Shown: positions 14,109 to 20,944, counted from the stretch's first letter. The stretch is DNA of 21,061 nucleotides from Candidatus Saccharimonadota bacterium (GCA_030536095.1 JAUNQQ010000007.1:1-21061), one strand, 5' to 3'. Translations and numbers: made by a program. Notes: a model not told the origin generated them from the sequence alone.

Positions 14109-14906
14109 ATGATTGATACGCATTGCCATATTCATGATTTTTCGGTTTATAAATATGTTTGTGGGACAAAAAAGGCGAATTCTGCGGATTTTACGCCGGA
14201 GAAATTAGTGAAGCGAGCGAGAGAAAATGAGGTTTCTAAGATAATCTGCGTAGGAACGACAATGAAAGATTCAGAGCGGGCGCGGGATTTTGCTAGTAGG
14301 TTTTCCGATGACAGAATGAAGATTTTTTGGGCGTACGGGATTCATCCAGATGAAAGTGAAAAAATGGCAGAGGTGAGCTTCGAGAAGATTGAAAAAGATT
14401 TTCTCGCGGGGAGTTTACCGGTGGCGATTGGGGAAATTGGGCTGGATTTTCATAATGATAATTCTAATAAAGAGATGGAGCGACAGATAGAACTGTTTCG
14501 GAAAATGTTAAAATTAGCAAAAAAGTATCAGCTACCGGCGATTTTTCACGTGCGAGAGGCGTTTGGTGAGTTTTTTAGGGTAATCGATGAATTTCGCGGA
14601 ATTTCGGGAGTAGTACATTCTTTTTCGGATAGCGAGGCAGTATTGCAGAAATGCCTGGAACGAGGATTTTATATTGGGGCGGGCGGAATTATGACATTTC
14701 GGAAAAAGGCGCCGCTGCCGCCACTGGAGCGAATTCTGCTCGAGACAGATGCACCGTTTCTAACGCCGGTGCCATATCGAAAAGAAATCAACGAACCGCA
14801 TTATGTTCGGGCGACGGCAGAATTTTTGGCAAAAAGATACGAAATTTCGACTGAGGAAATAATTGCACGGGCAGATAAGAATGCGAAAAATTTGTTCGGG
14901 ATTTAA
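14109..14906 (+). CDS. tatD: TatD-family metal-dependent DNase
   Basis: A 265-residue TIM-barrel hydrolase of the TatD family. Metal ligands are seen in order: H5 and H7 (DTHCHIHD), the glutamate in AIGEIGLDF, the histidine in IFHVREAF, the histidine in GVVHSFSD, and the aspartate in LLETDAPFLTP. Family members are 3'-5' exonucleases/DNases involved in DNA repair or degradation. The start is set by the TATAAT box six bases upstream. It is convergent with mnmA, 19 bases apart. The length is normal. The precise substrate cannot be read from sequence. Confidence 0.9.
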   Translation: MIDTHCHIHDFSVYKYVCGTKKANSADFTPEKLVKRARENEVSKIICVGTTMKDSERARDFASRFSDDRMKIFWAYGIHPDESEKMAEVSFEKIEKDFLAGSLPVAIGEIGLDFHNDNSNKEMERQIELFRKMLKLAKKYQLPAIFHVREAFGEFFRVIDEFRGISGVVHSFSDSEAVLQKCLERGFYIGAGGIMTFRKKAPLPPLERILLETDAPFLTPVPYRKEINEPHYVRATAEFLAKRYEISTEEIIARADKNAKNLFGI

Positions 14907-14925
14907 GTTTTAAATTTAGCATTTA

Positions 14926-16125
14926 TTATAAAATAATCCCACCGCCAAGACAAGTCTCGCCGTCGTAAATTACGGCGCTTTGACCAGAGGCGGGACGACG
15001 AGTTTTTTCAGGGAAAATGAGTTTTTGAGCCTCATAAATGGCGGGAAGAAGTTCGCCACGATGACGGAGACGAACCCGAATGTTTCTTGGCGGAGTTTCA
15101 CGGAAAAAGACATCCTCAAGTATAAGTTCCTTAGTCCAAAGATTTTTATCCTGGAGATTACGCGAGACATAGACGAGATTATTTTTCATATCCTTTTTTA
15201 CGACATAATAGGGGAGACCGCCACCAATATCAAGACCATGGCGCTGGCCGAGAGTATAAAAAACCGCACCGTCATGATAACCGCAAAATTCGCCAGTTTC
15301 AAAATCAAGAATTTTTCCGGGTTGCTGATATTTTTCGGGAAGAAAATCGCGGAGAAAATCTTTCATGTTCGCCTCGCCGACGAAACAAACACCCATGGAC
15401 TCTTTTTTATAAGCATTAGCAAAACCAAATTGCTCAGCAAGTTTTTTCACCTCAGGCTTAGTAAGATTGCCAAGTGGGAAAATGGTATGGGCAAGAGAAA
15501 CGGCGGAAATACGATAGAGAAAATAAGTCTGATCTTTATTATTGTCAGCAGCGAGAAGAAGTTGTGGGGTTTTACTTATGGCTTTTTGCCCAAAACTGGT
15601 ATTGGCTAATTTTATATTGTTATTGCTTAAATTTAAAGTACTATTGGTTTTTTCTATTTTGGTATTGGTTAATCCCAAATTGGTATTGCTTATTTTTAAA
15701 CTGCTATTGGTTAAGTCTAAACTGCTATTGCTTGACAAAACGCGCGCATAATGGCCGGTAGCGATAAGGTCGGCGCCTTGTTCGCGAGCAACTTCATAGA
15801 ATAGCTTAAATTTTATTTCCTGATTACACATAATATCAGGATTGGGTGTTCTTCCCTGTTTAAATTCAGCGAGCATATAGTCAACGACTTTTTGCTTATA
15901 TTCGGTTTCAAAATCAAAAACACGAAAATCGATGCCGAGCTTTACGGCGACACGCTTTGCGTCGGCGAGATCTTCAGCCCAGGGACATTTCATACCCGGA
16001 AGATCGCGCGACCAGTTTTTCATATAGACACCAACAACCTGATAGCCTTGATCAAGGAGAAGTTTAGCGGAAACGGACGAATCGACGCCACCGCTCATAC
16101 CTACAAAAACCGTGGACTTAGACAT
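14926..16125 (-). CDS. mnmA: tRNA-uridine 2-sulfurtransferase with inserted heptad repeats
   Basis: MnmA thiolates U34 of Lys, Glu and Gln tRNAs. The PP-loop is GMSGGVDSS (9-17). The catalytic cysteines are C100 in NPDIMCNQEIKF and C247 in SMGVCFVGE. IATGHYAR (121-128), DQTYFLY and TLGQRHGLDIGGG are family landmarks. Between GHYAR and DNNKDQTYFLY sits an extra block of seven 7-residue repeats (132-180), absent from ordinary MnmA. I place the start at MSKSTVFVG (16125), giving 399 residues; a longer frame would extend deep into iscS. The start overlaps the iscS stop by eight bases. IscS supplies the sulfur, so the operon makes sense functionally. Confidence 0.95.
   Translation of the reverse strand: MSKSTVFVGMSGGVDSSVSAKLLLDQGYQVVGVYMKNWSRDLPGMKCPWAEDLADAKRVAVKLGIDFRVFDFETEYKQKVVDYMLAEFKQGRTPNPDIMCNQEIKFKLFYEVAREQGADLIATGHYARVLSSNSSLDLTNSSLKISNTNLGLTNTKIEKTNSTLNLSNNNIKLANTSFGQKAISKTPQLLLAADNNKDQTYFLYRISAVSLAHTIFPLGNLTKPEVKKLAEQFGFANAYKKESMGVCFVGEANMKDFLRDFLPEKYQQPGKILDFETGEFCGYHDGAVFYTLGQRHGLDIGGGLPYYVVKKDMKNNLVYVSRNLQDKNLWTKELILEDVFFRETPPRNIRVRLRHRGELLPAIYEAQKLIFPEKTRRPASGQSAVIYDGETCLGGGIIL
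15586..15732. repeat. 21-base minisatellite inside mnmA, seven copies
   Basis: The core TATTG(G/C)(T/C)T recurs at exact 21-base steps; its TTG is at 15602, 15623, 15644, 15665, 15686, 15707 and 15728. On the coding strand each copy encodes seven residues of pattern [STA]-N-[STN]-x-[LI]-x-[LIK]. The phase is kept and the copies have diverged slightly. Confidence 0.95.
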
Positions 16126-17287
16126 TGAGACGAGTCCTTTCGGAATTAACAGCGGTAGCGATTTTTTTCGCGGCGAGTATAATATCTTCTTCGGTATTAT
16201 CCTTACCAAAAGTAATACGAAGCGAGCCCTGAATTATGTCGTCGGAAAAACCACAAGCCTTTAGGACGTGAGACTTTTCGCCTTTAGAGGCGGCGCAGGC
16301 AGCACCAGTTGAGACATAAACATGAGCAGATTCGAGAAGATAAATCAGGCGCTCAGCATCCAGCCCAGGAAAACTAACTGGGGAAAAATTGGCGAGTTGC
16401 TTCTTTGGATTGCCGAGAAACAGCGGAGTAATTTCGGAAAAATCAGTGAGAGTTTTCTGAAAAAGCCGCTTTAAATGTTGAAAATTCTTACGGGAGGAAG
16501 TGAGATGAGACCTTGCCTCACCCGCGGCAACAGAGAAGCCAACAAGAGCGGGAACATTCTCGGTACCGGAGCGGAAATTTTGCTCCTGACCGCCACCGAG
16601 AATAAGCGGATGAAGTCTTGTCTCGCGAGAATGGTAAAGTGCGCCGATGCCCTTTGGGCCATACATCTTTGCAGAATTAAACGTAAGCAAATCAACGCCG
16701 AGGCGACCAACGGAAATCTCGAGAAGGTTTAGTGCCTGAGAAGCGTCGGACATGAGGAAAATTGGACGAGAAATTCCGGCTAGCCTCCGACGGAGGCGTT
16801 CAGATTTTACCAATTCGGCAATTTCCGCGATTGGCTGAATAGTGCCAAGTTCGTTATTGACGAGGGCAACAGAGATAAGCTCAGTCTCATCATCAAGATT
16901 TTTGCGCAAATCGTCTAAATCAAGCGCGCCATCTGGTTTCACTTTTATTTCTCTGCCACCATGGAATTTTGCGGGGACGCGGACGGAGTCATGCTCAGTA
17001 GCAGAAAAGAGAATTTTACCAGATTCTGAGACAGCCGTCAAGGCGAGATTATTGGATTCGGTGGCACCAGAAGTAATAATTAGATCGTCGGATTTGGCAC
17101 CAATGATGTGGGCGAGCTGGGACTTTTTTTCTTCATAATCATCGCGAACAAATTTTGCGGGAAGATAGGGCGAGCCAGGATTGTAAAATTTCTCAGAAAA
17201 ATAAGGGGTCATAGCCATTAGCGCTTTATCAGAAAGCGGAGTTGCGGCAGCATAGTCGAGATAGATTGATTTTTCGGTAGTATTCAT
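16118..17287 (-). CDS. iscS: Cysteine desulfurase (IscS/NifS type)
   Basis: A 389-residue PLP enzyme that takes sulfur from cysteine as a persulfide. YLDYAAATPLS (9-19), ATEHDSV with H99, D181 in MSDASQA, the PLP lysine K207 in SAKMYGPKG, FRSGTENVP, and the persulfide cysteine C331 in STGAACAASKG are present. The usual histidine just before the PLP lysine is replaced by alanine. The ATG at 17287 is chosen because TATAAT lies seven bases upstream; a longer frame would start upstream of that box. The downstream partner is mnmA, so tRNA thiolation is the probable main role. No iscU or suf genes are nearby. Confidence 0.93.
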   Translation of the reverse strand: MNTTEKSIYLDYAAATPLSDKALMAMTPYFSEKFYNPGSPYLPAKFVRDDYEEKKSQLAHIIGAKSDDLIITSGATESNNLALTAVSESGKILFSATEHDSVRVPAKFHGGREIKVKPDGALDLDDLRKNLDDETELISVALVNNELGTIQPIAEIAELVKSERLRRRLAGISRPIFLMSDASQALNLLEISVGRLGVDLLTFNSAKMYGPKGIGALYHSRETRLHPLILGGGQEQNFRSGTENVPALVGFSVAAGEARSHLTSSRKNFQHLKRLFQKTLTDFSEITPLFLGNPKKQLANFSPVSFPGLDAERLIYLLESAHVYVSTGAACAASKGEKSHVLKACGFSDDIIQGSLRITFGKDNTEEDIILAAKKIATAVNSERTRLNV

Positions 17288-17294
17288 TGATGTT

Positions 17295-17300
17295 ATTATA
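17295..17300 (-). promoter_or_regulatory. -10 box of iscS-mnmA, leaderless
   Basis: TATAAT on the minus strand, seven bases before the ATG at 17287. Confidence 0.7.
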
Positions 17301-17326
17301 CAATAAAAAAACATAAAAGTCTAATC

Positions 17327-17355
17327 TTGACAAATATCAGCAAGTGTGCTATAAT
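17327..17355 (+). promoter_or_regulatory. Consensus promoter of the 43-residue gene
   Basis: Perfect TTGACA (17327-17332), a 17-base spacer and TGC-TATAAT (17350-17355). The leader of about 34 bases holds GGGGGAG (17385-17391) four bases before the ATG. Confidence 0.9.
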
Positions 17356-17395
17356 AAAGAAGTCATTGTGGCGGCCTAGATGAAGGGGGAGAGCC

Positions 17396-17527
17396 ATGCA
17401 GGCTTTTAGCACTTTTGAAAAGTTTGTTTTGTTTGCTATCGTGGCGGTTGTTGCCGCGATAGCGGTAGGGATTATGGCCATGCGGCCAATTCTCTATCAG
17501 CTGAACGCCTACATGGCGCTCGGCTAA
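17396..17527 (+). CDS. Small single-pass membrane peptide
   Basis: A 43-residue protein too short for most gene finders. It begins MQAFSTFEKF, followed by a hydrophobic helix of about 19 residues (residues 11-28, VLFAIVAVVAAIAVGIMA) and a short polar tail RPILYQLNAYMALG. It has a perfect sigma-70 promoter, a strong ribosome site and an immediate terminator, which together make it very likely a real and strongly expressed gene. Topology is probably a single membrane span; function is unknown. It is not a recognisable toxin, and no antitoxin partner is seen. It lies in the gap between divergent iscS and convergent alaS. Confidence 0.8.
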   Translation: MQAFSTFEKFVLFAIVAVVAAIAVGIMAMRPILYQLNAYMALG

Positions 17528-17536
17528 ACTTTTCTC

Positions 17537-17560
17537 TGGGTGCCTACGGGCGCCCATTTT
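17537..17560 (+). terminator. Terminator with UACG tetraloop
   Basis: TGGGTGCC (17537-17544) pairs with GGCGCCCA (17549-17556) with one G-U pair. The loop is TACG, a UNCG-type stable tetraloop closed by C-G, followed by TTTT. It sits between the 43-residue gene and the alaS stop. Confidence 0.85.
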
Positions 17561-17568
17561 CATGCTAT

Positions 17569-19431
17569 TTATTCTAGAATAGCTTTTATTCGGCGAACAC
17601 CGGCGGAGCTAGATTCTTCTTTTTTAATTTTGAAATTTCCGAGGATGCCGGTATGATCAACATGAGGGCCGCCACAGACTTCGCGCGAAATCTCGCCGAT
17701 TTCGTAAACTGTGAGACGGTCGGGATATTTTTCCCAGAATTGACCAGAAGCATGCAGGGTATTTTTAGCGTAATCCTTATCGTATTCCTGATGAGAAACG
17801 GGGAGATCTTCCGAAATCCAGGCATTCACCTGCTCCTCAACAGCGGACCTTTCATCAGGGGAAAGCTTACGGTCGAGATTAAAGTCGAGACGGAGACGAT
17901 CAGAAGTAATATTGCTGCCCTTCTGGACAATATTCGGATCGATTAGCTTTTGGAGAGCGGCGAGAAGGAGGTGGGTAGCGGTATGGTATTTTGTTGTCAT
18001 CTCACCGTGATCTTCGAGACCACCCTTAAACATACCCTTAGAGGCAGTCCGACTACGCTCGCGCTGCTCCGAGAGAGCCCGATTAAAATCGGCGAGATAA
18101 TTTTTATCGACAGGGATATTTTGGCGATAAGCCTCCTCAACTGCGATTTCAAGCGGAAAACCATAAGTATCTTGCAACTTAAAGAATTCGGCGCCAGATA
18201 TACCGTTTTCCTTCATCTTTAAGAGCTCCTTCATGCCACGATTAAGGGTTTTTCGAAAAGCAAGCTCTTCACGCTCAAGCGTTTCTAGAGCATTAGCCCG
18301 AGCAGGAAGAATATTATCAGGAAGAGATTTATATTCATCGGAAATTGTTGAAATAGTATCAGCCAGGAAGTTCTGGGCAATACCAAGGTCGAGAGCCTTT
18401 AGAATGGCGCGACGAATAAGCCGGCGAAGCGCATAACCCTGTGCCTTATTGGATGGACTCAAGCCCTGAGCAGCAAGCAGATAGGCGCCACGGAGATGGT
18501 CAGCAATGATTCGCATTTCATCGGTGTTATTTTCGTAGTTCTTACCAGAAAGCTCCTCAAGCTTCTTAATAATCGGGTAAATCAGGGAAATCTTAAAGAC
18601 GTCAAAGGAGTCAATTGCGGCAGCAGCAATACGTTCAAGCCCAGCGCCGAAGTCAATATTTTTCTTCTCAAGCTCGGAAAAACTACCATCATCATTTCGA
18701 CGATATTGCATAAAGACCTGGTTTCCAATTTCCATAAAACGGGCGCCGTCAGAAGCGGGATGCGACTGGCCAAATTTTTCAATATCCTGTTTGTCTTCGC
18801 CAAAATCGTAAAAAACTTCGGAGTCGGGACCACAGGGGTCGCCGATTGGGGTCGAATCAACACCACCGGCGCGCGACCACCAGTTTTCGTGATCGTCATA
18901 GAAAAAGATACGCTCGCCGGGTTTTATTCCGCGCTGGTTACCATTTTCTGCGGAGCCAATTTCGACAATCTTTGCGTCAATTCCCTTCTCGGCGAAAACT
19001 TCTTGCCAAATTTCCGCTGCCTCAGTATCCTTCGGAATGCCGTATTTTTTATTGCCAATAAAACAAGTAACATAAATTCGTTCGGGGTCAAGCCCGACAA
19101 TCTCGGTGAGGAAGGTAAAGAAATTTTTAATCTGGTCACGCTTAAAATAATCACCAAGAGACCAGTTTCCGAGCATCTCAAAAACAGTCGTATGACGAGG
19201 ATCGCCGACGTCATCAATATCCTGGAGACGGAGACAAGGCTGAGAATCGGTCAGACGAGCGCCTTCTGGATGAGTTTTACCAAGAAGATAGGGGAGGAGC
19301 GGCTGCATCCCGGAGCCGGTAAAGAGAGTCGTAGGATCATCCTCGAGCACCATTGGCGCCGGCGGAATTTCGACATGACCATTATTTTTCTGAAATTCTA
19401 GGAATTTTTTTCTAATTTCACTTGCGTTCAT
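17569..19431 (-). CDS. alaS: Alanyl-tRNA synthetase, short form without C-Ala
   Basis: A 620-residue class II synthetase. The catalytic domain shows FTGSGMQPLLPYL, RHTTVFEMLGNWSLGDYFK (80-98) and GAGLERI. A tRNA-recognition helical region with RRLIRRAI follows. The editing domain keeps all zinc/active-site ligands: H483 and H487 in HTATH, C586 and H590 in CGGPH. The protein stops right after the editing domain, so the coiled coil and C-Ala (DHHA1-like) region of the roughly 875-residue bacterial enzyme are missing. The frame ends cleanly, so this looks like a native short form. TATAAT lies six bases before the ATG (leaderless). Confidence 0.95.
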   Translation of the reverse strand: MNASEIRKKFLEFQKNNGHVEIPPAPMVLEDDPTTLFTGSGMQPLLPYLLGKTHPEGARLTDSQPCLRLQDIDDVGDPRHTTVFEMLGNWSLGDYFKRDQIKNFFTFLTEIVGLDPERIYVTCFIGNKKYGIPKDTEAAEIWQEVFAEKGIDAKIVEIGSAENGNQRGIKPGERIFFYDDHENWWSRAGGVDSTPIGDPCGPDSEVFYDFGEDKQDIEKFGQSHPASDGARFMEIGNQVFMQYRRNDDGSFSELEKKNIDFGAGLERIAAAAIDSFDVFKISLIYPIIKKLEELSGKNYENNTDEMRIIADHLRGAYLLAAQGLSPSNKAQGYALRRLIRRAILKALDLGIAQNFLADTISTISDEYKSLPDNILPARANALETLEREELAFRKTLNRGMKELLKMKENGISGAEFFKLQDTYGFPLEIAVEEAYRQNIPVDKNYLADFNRALSEQRERSRTASKGMFKGGLEDHGEMTTKYHTATHLLLAALQKLIDPNIVQKGSNITSDRLRLDFNLDRKLSPDERSAVEEQVNAWISEDLPVSHQEYDKDYAKNTLHASGQFWEKYPDRLTVYEIGEISREVCGGPHVDHTGILGNFKIKKEESSSAGVRRIKAILE

Positions 19432-19437
19432 GGTGGT

Positions 19438-19443
19438 ATTATA
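19438..19443 (-). promoter_or_regulatory. -10 box of alaS, leaderless
   Basis: TGT-TATAAT on the minus strand, six bases before the ATG at 19431. Confidence 0.7.
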
Positions 19444-19496
19444 ACACAGATACGAAGAAAGTTAATGAGTTTTGTGGAAAAAAGTAATTATAGGGG

Positions 19497-19525
19497 TTGA
19501 CAAAAATACGGTTATGGTGTATAAT
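19497..19525 (+). promoter_or_regulatory. Consensus promoter of the 95-residue gene
   Basis: Perfect TTGACA (19497-19502), a 17-base spacer and TATAAT (19520-19525). It is followed by a structured leader of about 65 bases. Confidence 0.9.
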
Positions 19526-19531
19526 CATAGT

Positions 19532-19589
19532 GTAGTCGTTGGCTACGATCGTTAAGGATTGGCGTCTGAGGACGCCCTAGGGAAAGGAG
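19532..19589 (+). promoter_or_regulatory. Structured 5' leader with ribosome site
   Basis: Two small hairpins: GTAG/CTAC (19532-19546) and GGCGTC-TGAG-GACGCC (19561-19576). AAGGAG follows at 19584-19589, six bases before a TTG start. The second hairpin ends eight bases before the ribosome site. Eleven bases of the leader (19535-19545) are also the exact reverse complement of 19881-19891 at the end of the gene. Confidence 0.65.
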
Positions 19590-19595
19590 CTTGCA

Positions 19596-19883
19596 TTGGA
19601 GGCAAGCACTTTTAAGGTAGTCGTAAAGGCCGACGGGAAGACTCAGGAGGAGGTGAAGCACCTTCGGTGCACCTTAAACCCGCTCCGATTGGGGCGTGAG
19701 ATAGTGTCACACTATGTCGAAGATACCTCTACGGGGAAGCTGGTTTACCGGCTTCGCCAGACGCCGGATGGCGACGAGCTCATCGCTTACGAAGGCGCAC
19801 CGCTCGGTATTCGCCGAGTATATGAGGTGTCTGGGGAAATCCAGATTCTTCCGGTCGCCGAGACTGTGGCCGCAGTGGCCTAG
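19596..19883 (+). CDS. Orphan 95-residue protein, TTG start
   Basis: An unrecognised small soluble protein, mixed beta-rich (FKVVVKADGK, HYVEDTSTGKLVYRLRQ, IRRVYEVSGEIQILPVAE). There is no signal peptide and no membrane segment, and only one cysteine. The frame is supported by AAGGAG six bases before TTG, a perfect promoter and a strong terminator. Base composition is visibly more GC-rich than neighbouring genes, with many GCC, GAC and CGG codons, which may reflect high expression or a different origin. TTG may hold translation down in spite of the strong promoter. It is monocistronic, between alaS and tRNA-Val. I cannot offer a function. Confidence 0.75.
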   Translation: MEASTFKVVVKADGKTQEEVKHLRCTLNPLRLGREIVSHYVEDTSTGKLVYRLRQTPDGDELIAYEGAPLGIRRVYEVSGEIQILPVAETVAAVA

Positions 19884-19905
19884 CCAACGACGCACTTTCT
19901 TTTTT

Positions 19906-19932
19906 GGCGGAAACATAAGTTTCCGCCTTTTT
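19906..19932 (+). terminator. Strong terminator of the 95-residue gene
   Basis: GGCGGAAAC (19906-19914), loop ATAA, GTTTCCGCC (19919-19927), then five T. It is a perfect 9-bp stem. Confidence 0.93.
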
Positions 19933-19983
19933 CTGTCTTTAAGAAGGTGTAATTGGCGAGGAGATTTTGAACAGATTTCACTA

Positions 19984-20012
19984 TTGAGAAAATCTAGGAA
20001 GTGTGATAGAAT
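19984..20012 (+). promoter_or_regulatory. tRNA-Val promoter
   Basis: TTGAGA (19984-19989), a 17-base spacer and TGA-TAGAAT (20007-20012). The start falls two or three bases before the mature tRNA. Confidence 0.7.
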
Positions 20013-20020
20013 CAATTTAT

Positions 20021-20097
20021 GGATGATTAGCTCAGTTGGCTAGAGCGTCTCTTTGACGTAGAGGAGGTCAGAGGTTCGAGTCCTCTATCATCCACCA
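20021..20097 (+). tRNA. tRNA-Val(GAC)
   Basis: Acceptor GGATGAT (20021-20027) with ATCATCC (20087-20093), discriminator A, and encoded CCA (20095-20097). The D-arm is GCTCAGTTGGCTAGAGC. The anticodon stem is TCTCT/AGAGG and the loop TTGACGT places GAC at 20055-20057. The T-arm GAGGTTCGAGTCCTC is perfect. Confidence 0.97.
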
Positions 20098-20109
20098 GGG
20101 TTGAAATTC

Positions 20110-20129
20110 GAGGCGAGAGCCTCTTTTTT
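20110..20129 (+). terminator. Terminator of tRNA-Val
   Basis: GAGGC (20110-20114), loop GAGA, GCCTC (20119-20123), then six T. Confidence 0.88.
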
Positions 20130-20145
20130 GGTTGGAAAAATACCA

Positions 20146-20241
20146 CAAAAGAAGCACCCCGAAGAGTGCTCTTAGCTGCGTATGGATCGGTGCCGGAATA
20201 ACGACACTTACTAACTAAAGCTCACCATACGGCTTACGCCT
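20146..20241 (-). ncRNA. Unidentified small RNA, about 95 nt
   Basis: I cannot assign a family. On the minus strand a perfect promoter (20248-20276) starts RNA near 20241. The RNA opens with hairpin GGC-GUAA-GCC, a GNRA-type loop. A 7-bp stem CGUAUGG/CCAUACG follows and encloses hairpin GUGUCG/CGGCAC. It ends in a 7-bp terminator stem AGCACUC-UUCG-GGGUGCU (20170-20153) followed by UCUUUU. UUAGUU in the internal loop can pair with AGCUAA after the 7-bp stem, a possible pseudoknot. No open reading frame or downstream gene exists on that strand, so a trans-acting RNA is more likely than a leader. It does not show the SRP RNA, 6S or RNase P signatures I know. Confidence 0.75.
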
Positions 20242-20247
20242 ATGATT

Positions 20248-20276
20248 ATTATAGCAAATATATTGGATCCTGTCAA
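20248..20276 (-). promoter_or_regulatory. Consensus promoter of the 20146-20241 RNA
   Basis: Minus strand: perfect TTGACA (20276-20271), a 17-base spacer and TGC-TATAAT (20253-20248). It lies directly after the DUF3800 stop codon. Confidence 0.9.
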
Positions 20277-20277
20277 T

Positions 20278-20937
20278 TTATAGTAAGCTTCCCTCAAAAT
20301 TATTTCTGGGAAATTCGTCCATCTTAATAACTCTGGGTTTTATCATATTTAGGAAATGGGGGTGAGCATAAGTATAAGCGTGATAGACCGTACCAGATAT
20401 TACATCGGCAGTTTGTAAGTTTTCTAATGTTTTTGAGTCGCGCTGGATAACCGTCACTTCCCTATTAGCATGGTTATGCCTAGTATAAGCATTAATAGTA
20501 ATATAATCCGGCAACGAATTCATTGACTTAACGCAGGTTGCGCGCTGATCAAAAATAATCTCAAAATCATCATTATATTTTGCAAAAATCATATCGGTTA
20601 GCAGTTTTGCAAAATAATTATAGGTGAGATTTTTTGGCTTTCCTTGTCTAAGAAGCGTGGCATTCTTTTTGTAAACTACTAGATAATAGAGATCAATATC
20701 GGCGTGGGAAGTGATTTTGTTGATTATGCGCTGGCGCCGCTCAAAACGAAGCTTTGACGATTTTATTTCGTAATAAGTATTAGAATGATTTTCTTCTGCA
20801 ATTAATTGCTGCTCTCGCCGAATAATTCTCTTTACTCTATTTTTGCCATTTTCATTATCAAACACGGCTGCAGCTAAAACAAAATAATTGCCGCCTCGGC
20901 CTAGATTTCCTGATTCGTCAATATAGGCAGTAATCAT
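20278..20937 (-). CDS. DUF3800 protein, putative RNase H-like nuclease
   Basis: A 219-residue protein of the DUF3800 family. It begins with the hallmark AYIDESGNLG (4-13), where the aspartate and glutamate of YIDESG fit an RNase H-like active site. Later come IIFDQR and the C-terminal LQTADVISG with its aspartate. The reaction is unproven; members are often found near mobile or defence genes, but no such partners are seen here. Two stacked -35/-10 promoters lie upstream, and there is no clear ribosome site before the ATG. Codon use is more AT-rich than the housekeeping genes, which could indicate recent acquisition. Confidence 0.85.
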   Translation of the reverse strand: MITAYIDESGNLGRGGNYFVLAAAVFDNENGKNRVKRIIRREQQLIAEENHSNTYYEIKSSKLRFERRQRIINKITSHADIDLYYLVVYKKNATLLRQGKPKNLTYNYFAKLLTDMIFAKYNDDFEIIFDQRATCVKSMNSLPDYITINAYTRHNHANREVTVIQRDSKTLENLQTADVISGTVYHAYTYAHPHFLNMIKPRVIKMDEFPRNNFEGSLL

Positions 20938-20944
20938 AATACAA

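Noticed and set aside
13122-15732. CRISPR array
   Set aside because: The repeats are diverged 105-base units or contiguous 21-base coding repeats; there are no spacers and no cas genes.
15474-15761. Plus-strand open frames over the mnmA repeats encoding hydrophobic 7-residue repeats
   Set aside because: They are the antisense of the 21-base minisatellite; no ribosome site or promoter, and mnmA motifs flank the repeat on the minus strand.
18496-19401. 301-residue plus-strand open frame opposite alaS
   Set aside because: Long only because it mirrors the conserved alaS frame; no promoter, ribosome site or family motifs.
20146-20241. SRP RNA, 6S RNA or tmRNA
   Set aside because: The SRP GGAAGG/AGCAGCC core, the long 6S bubble duplex and tmRNA ends with CCA are all absent.
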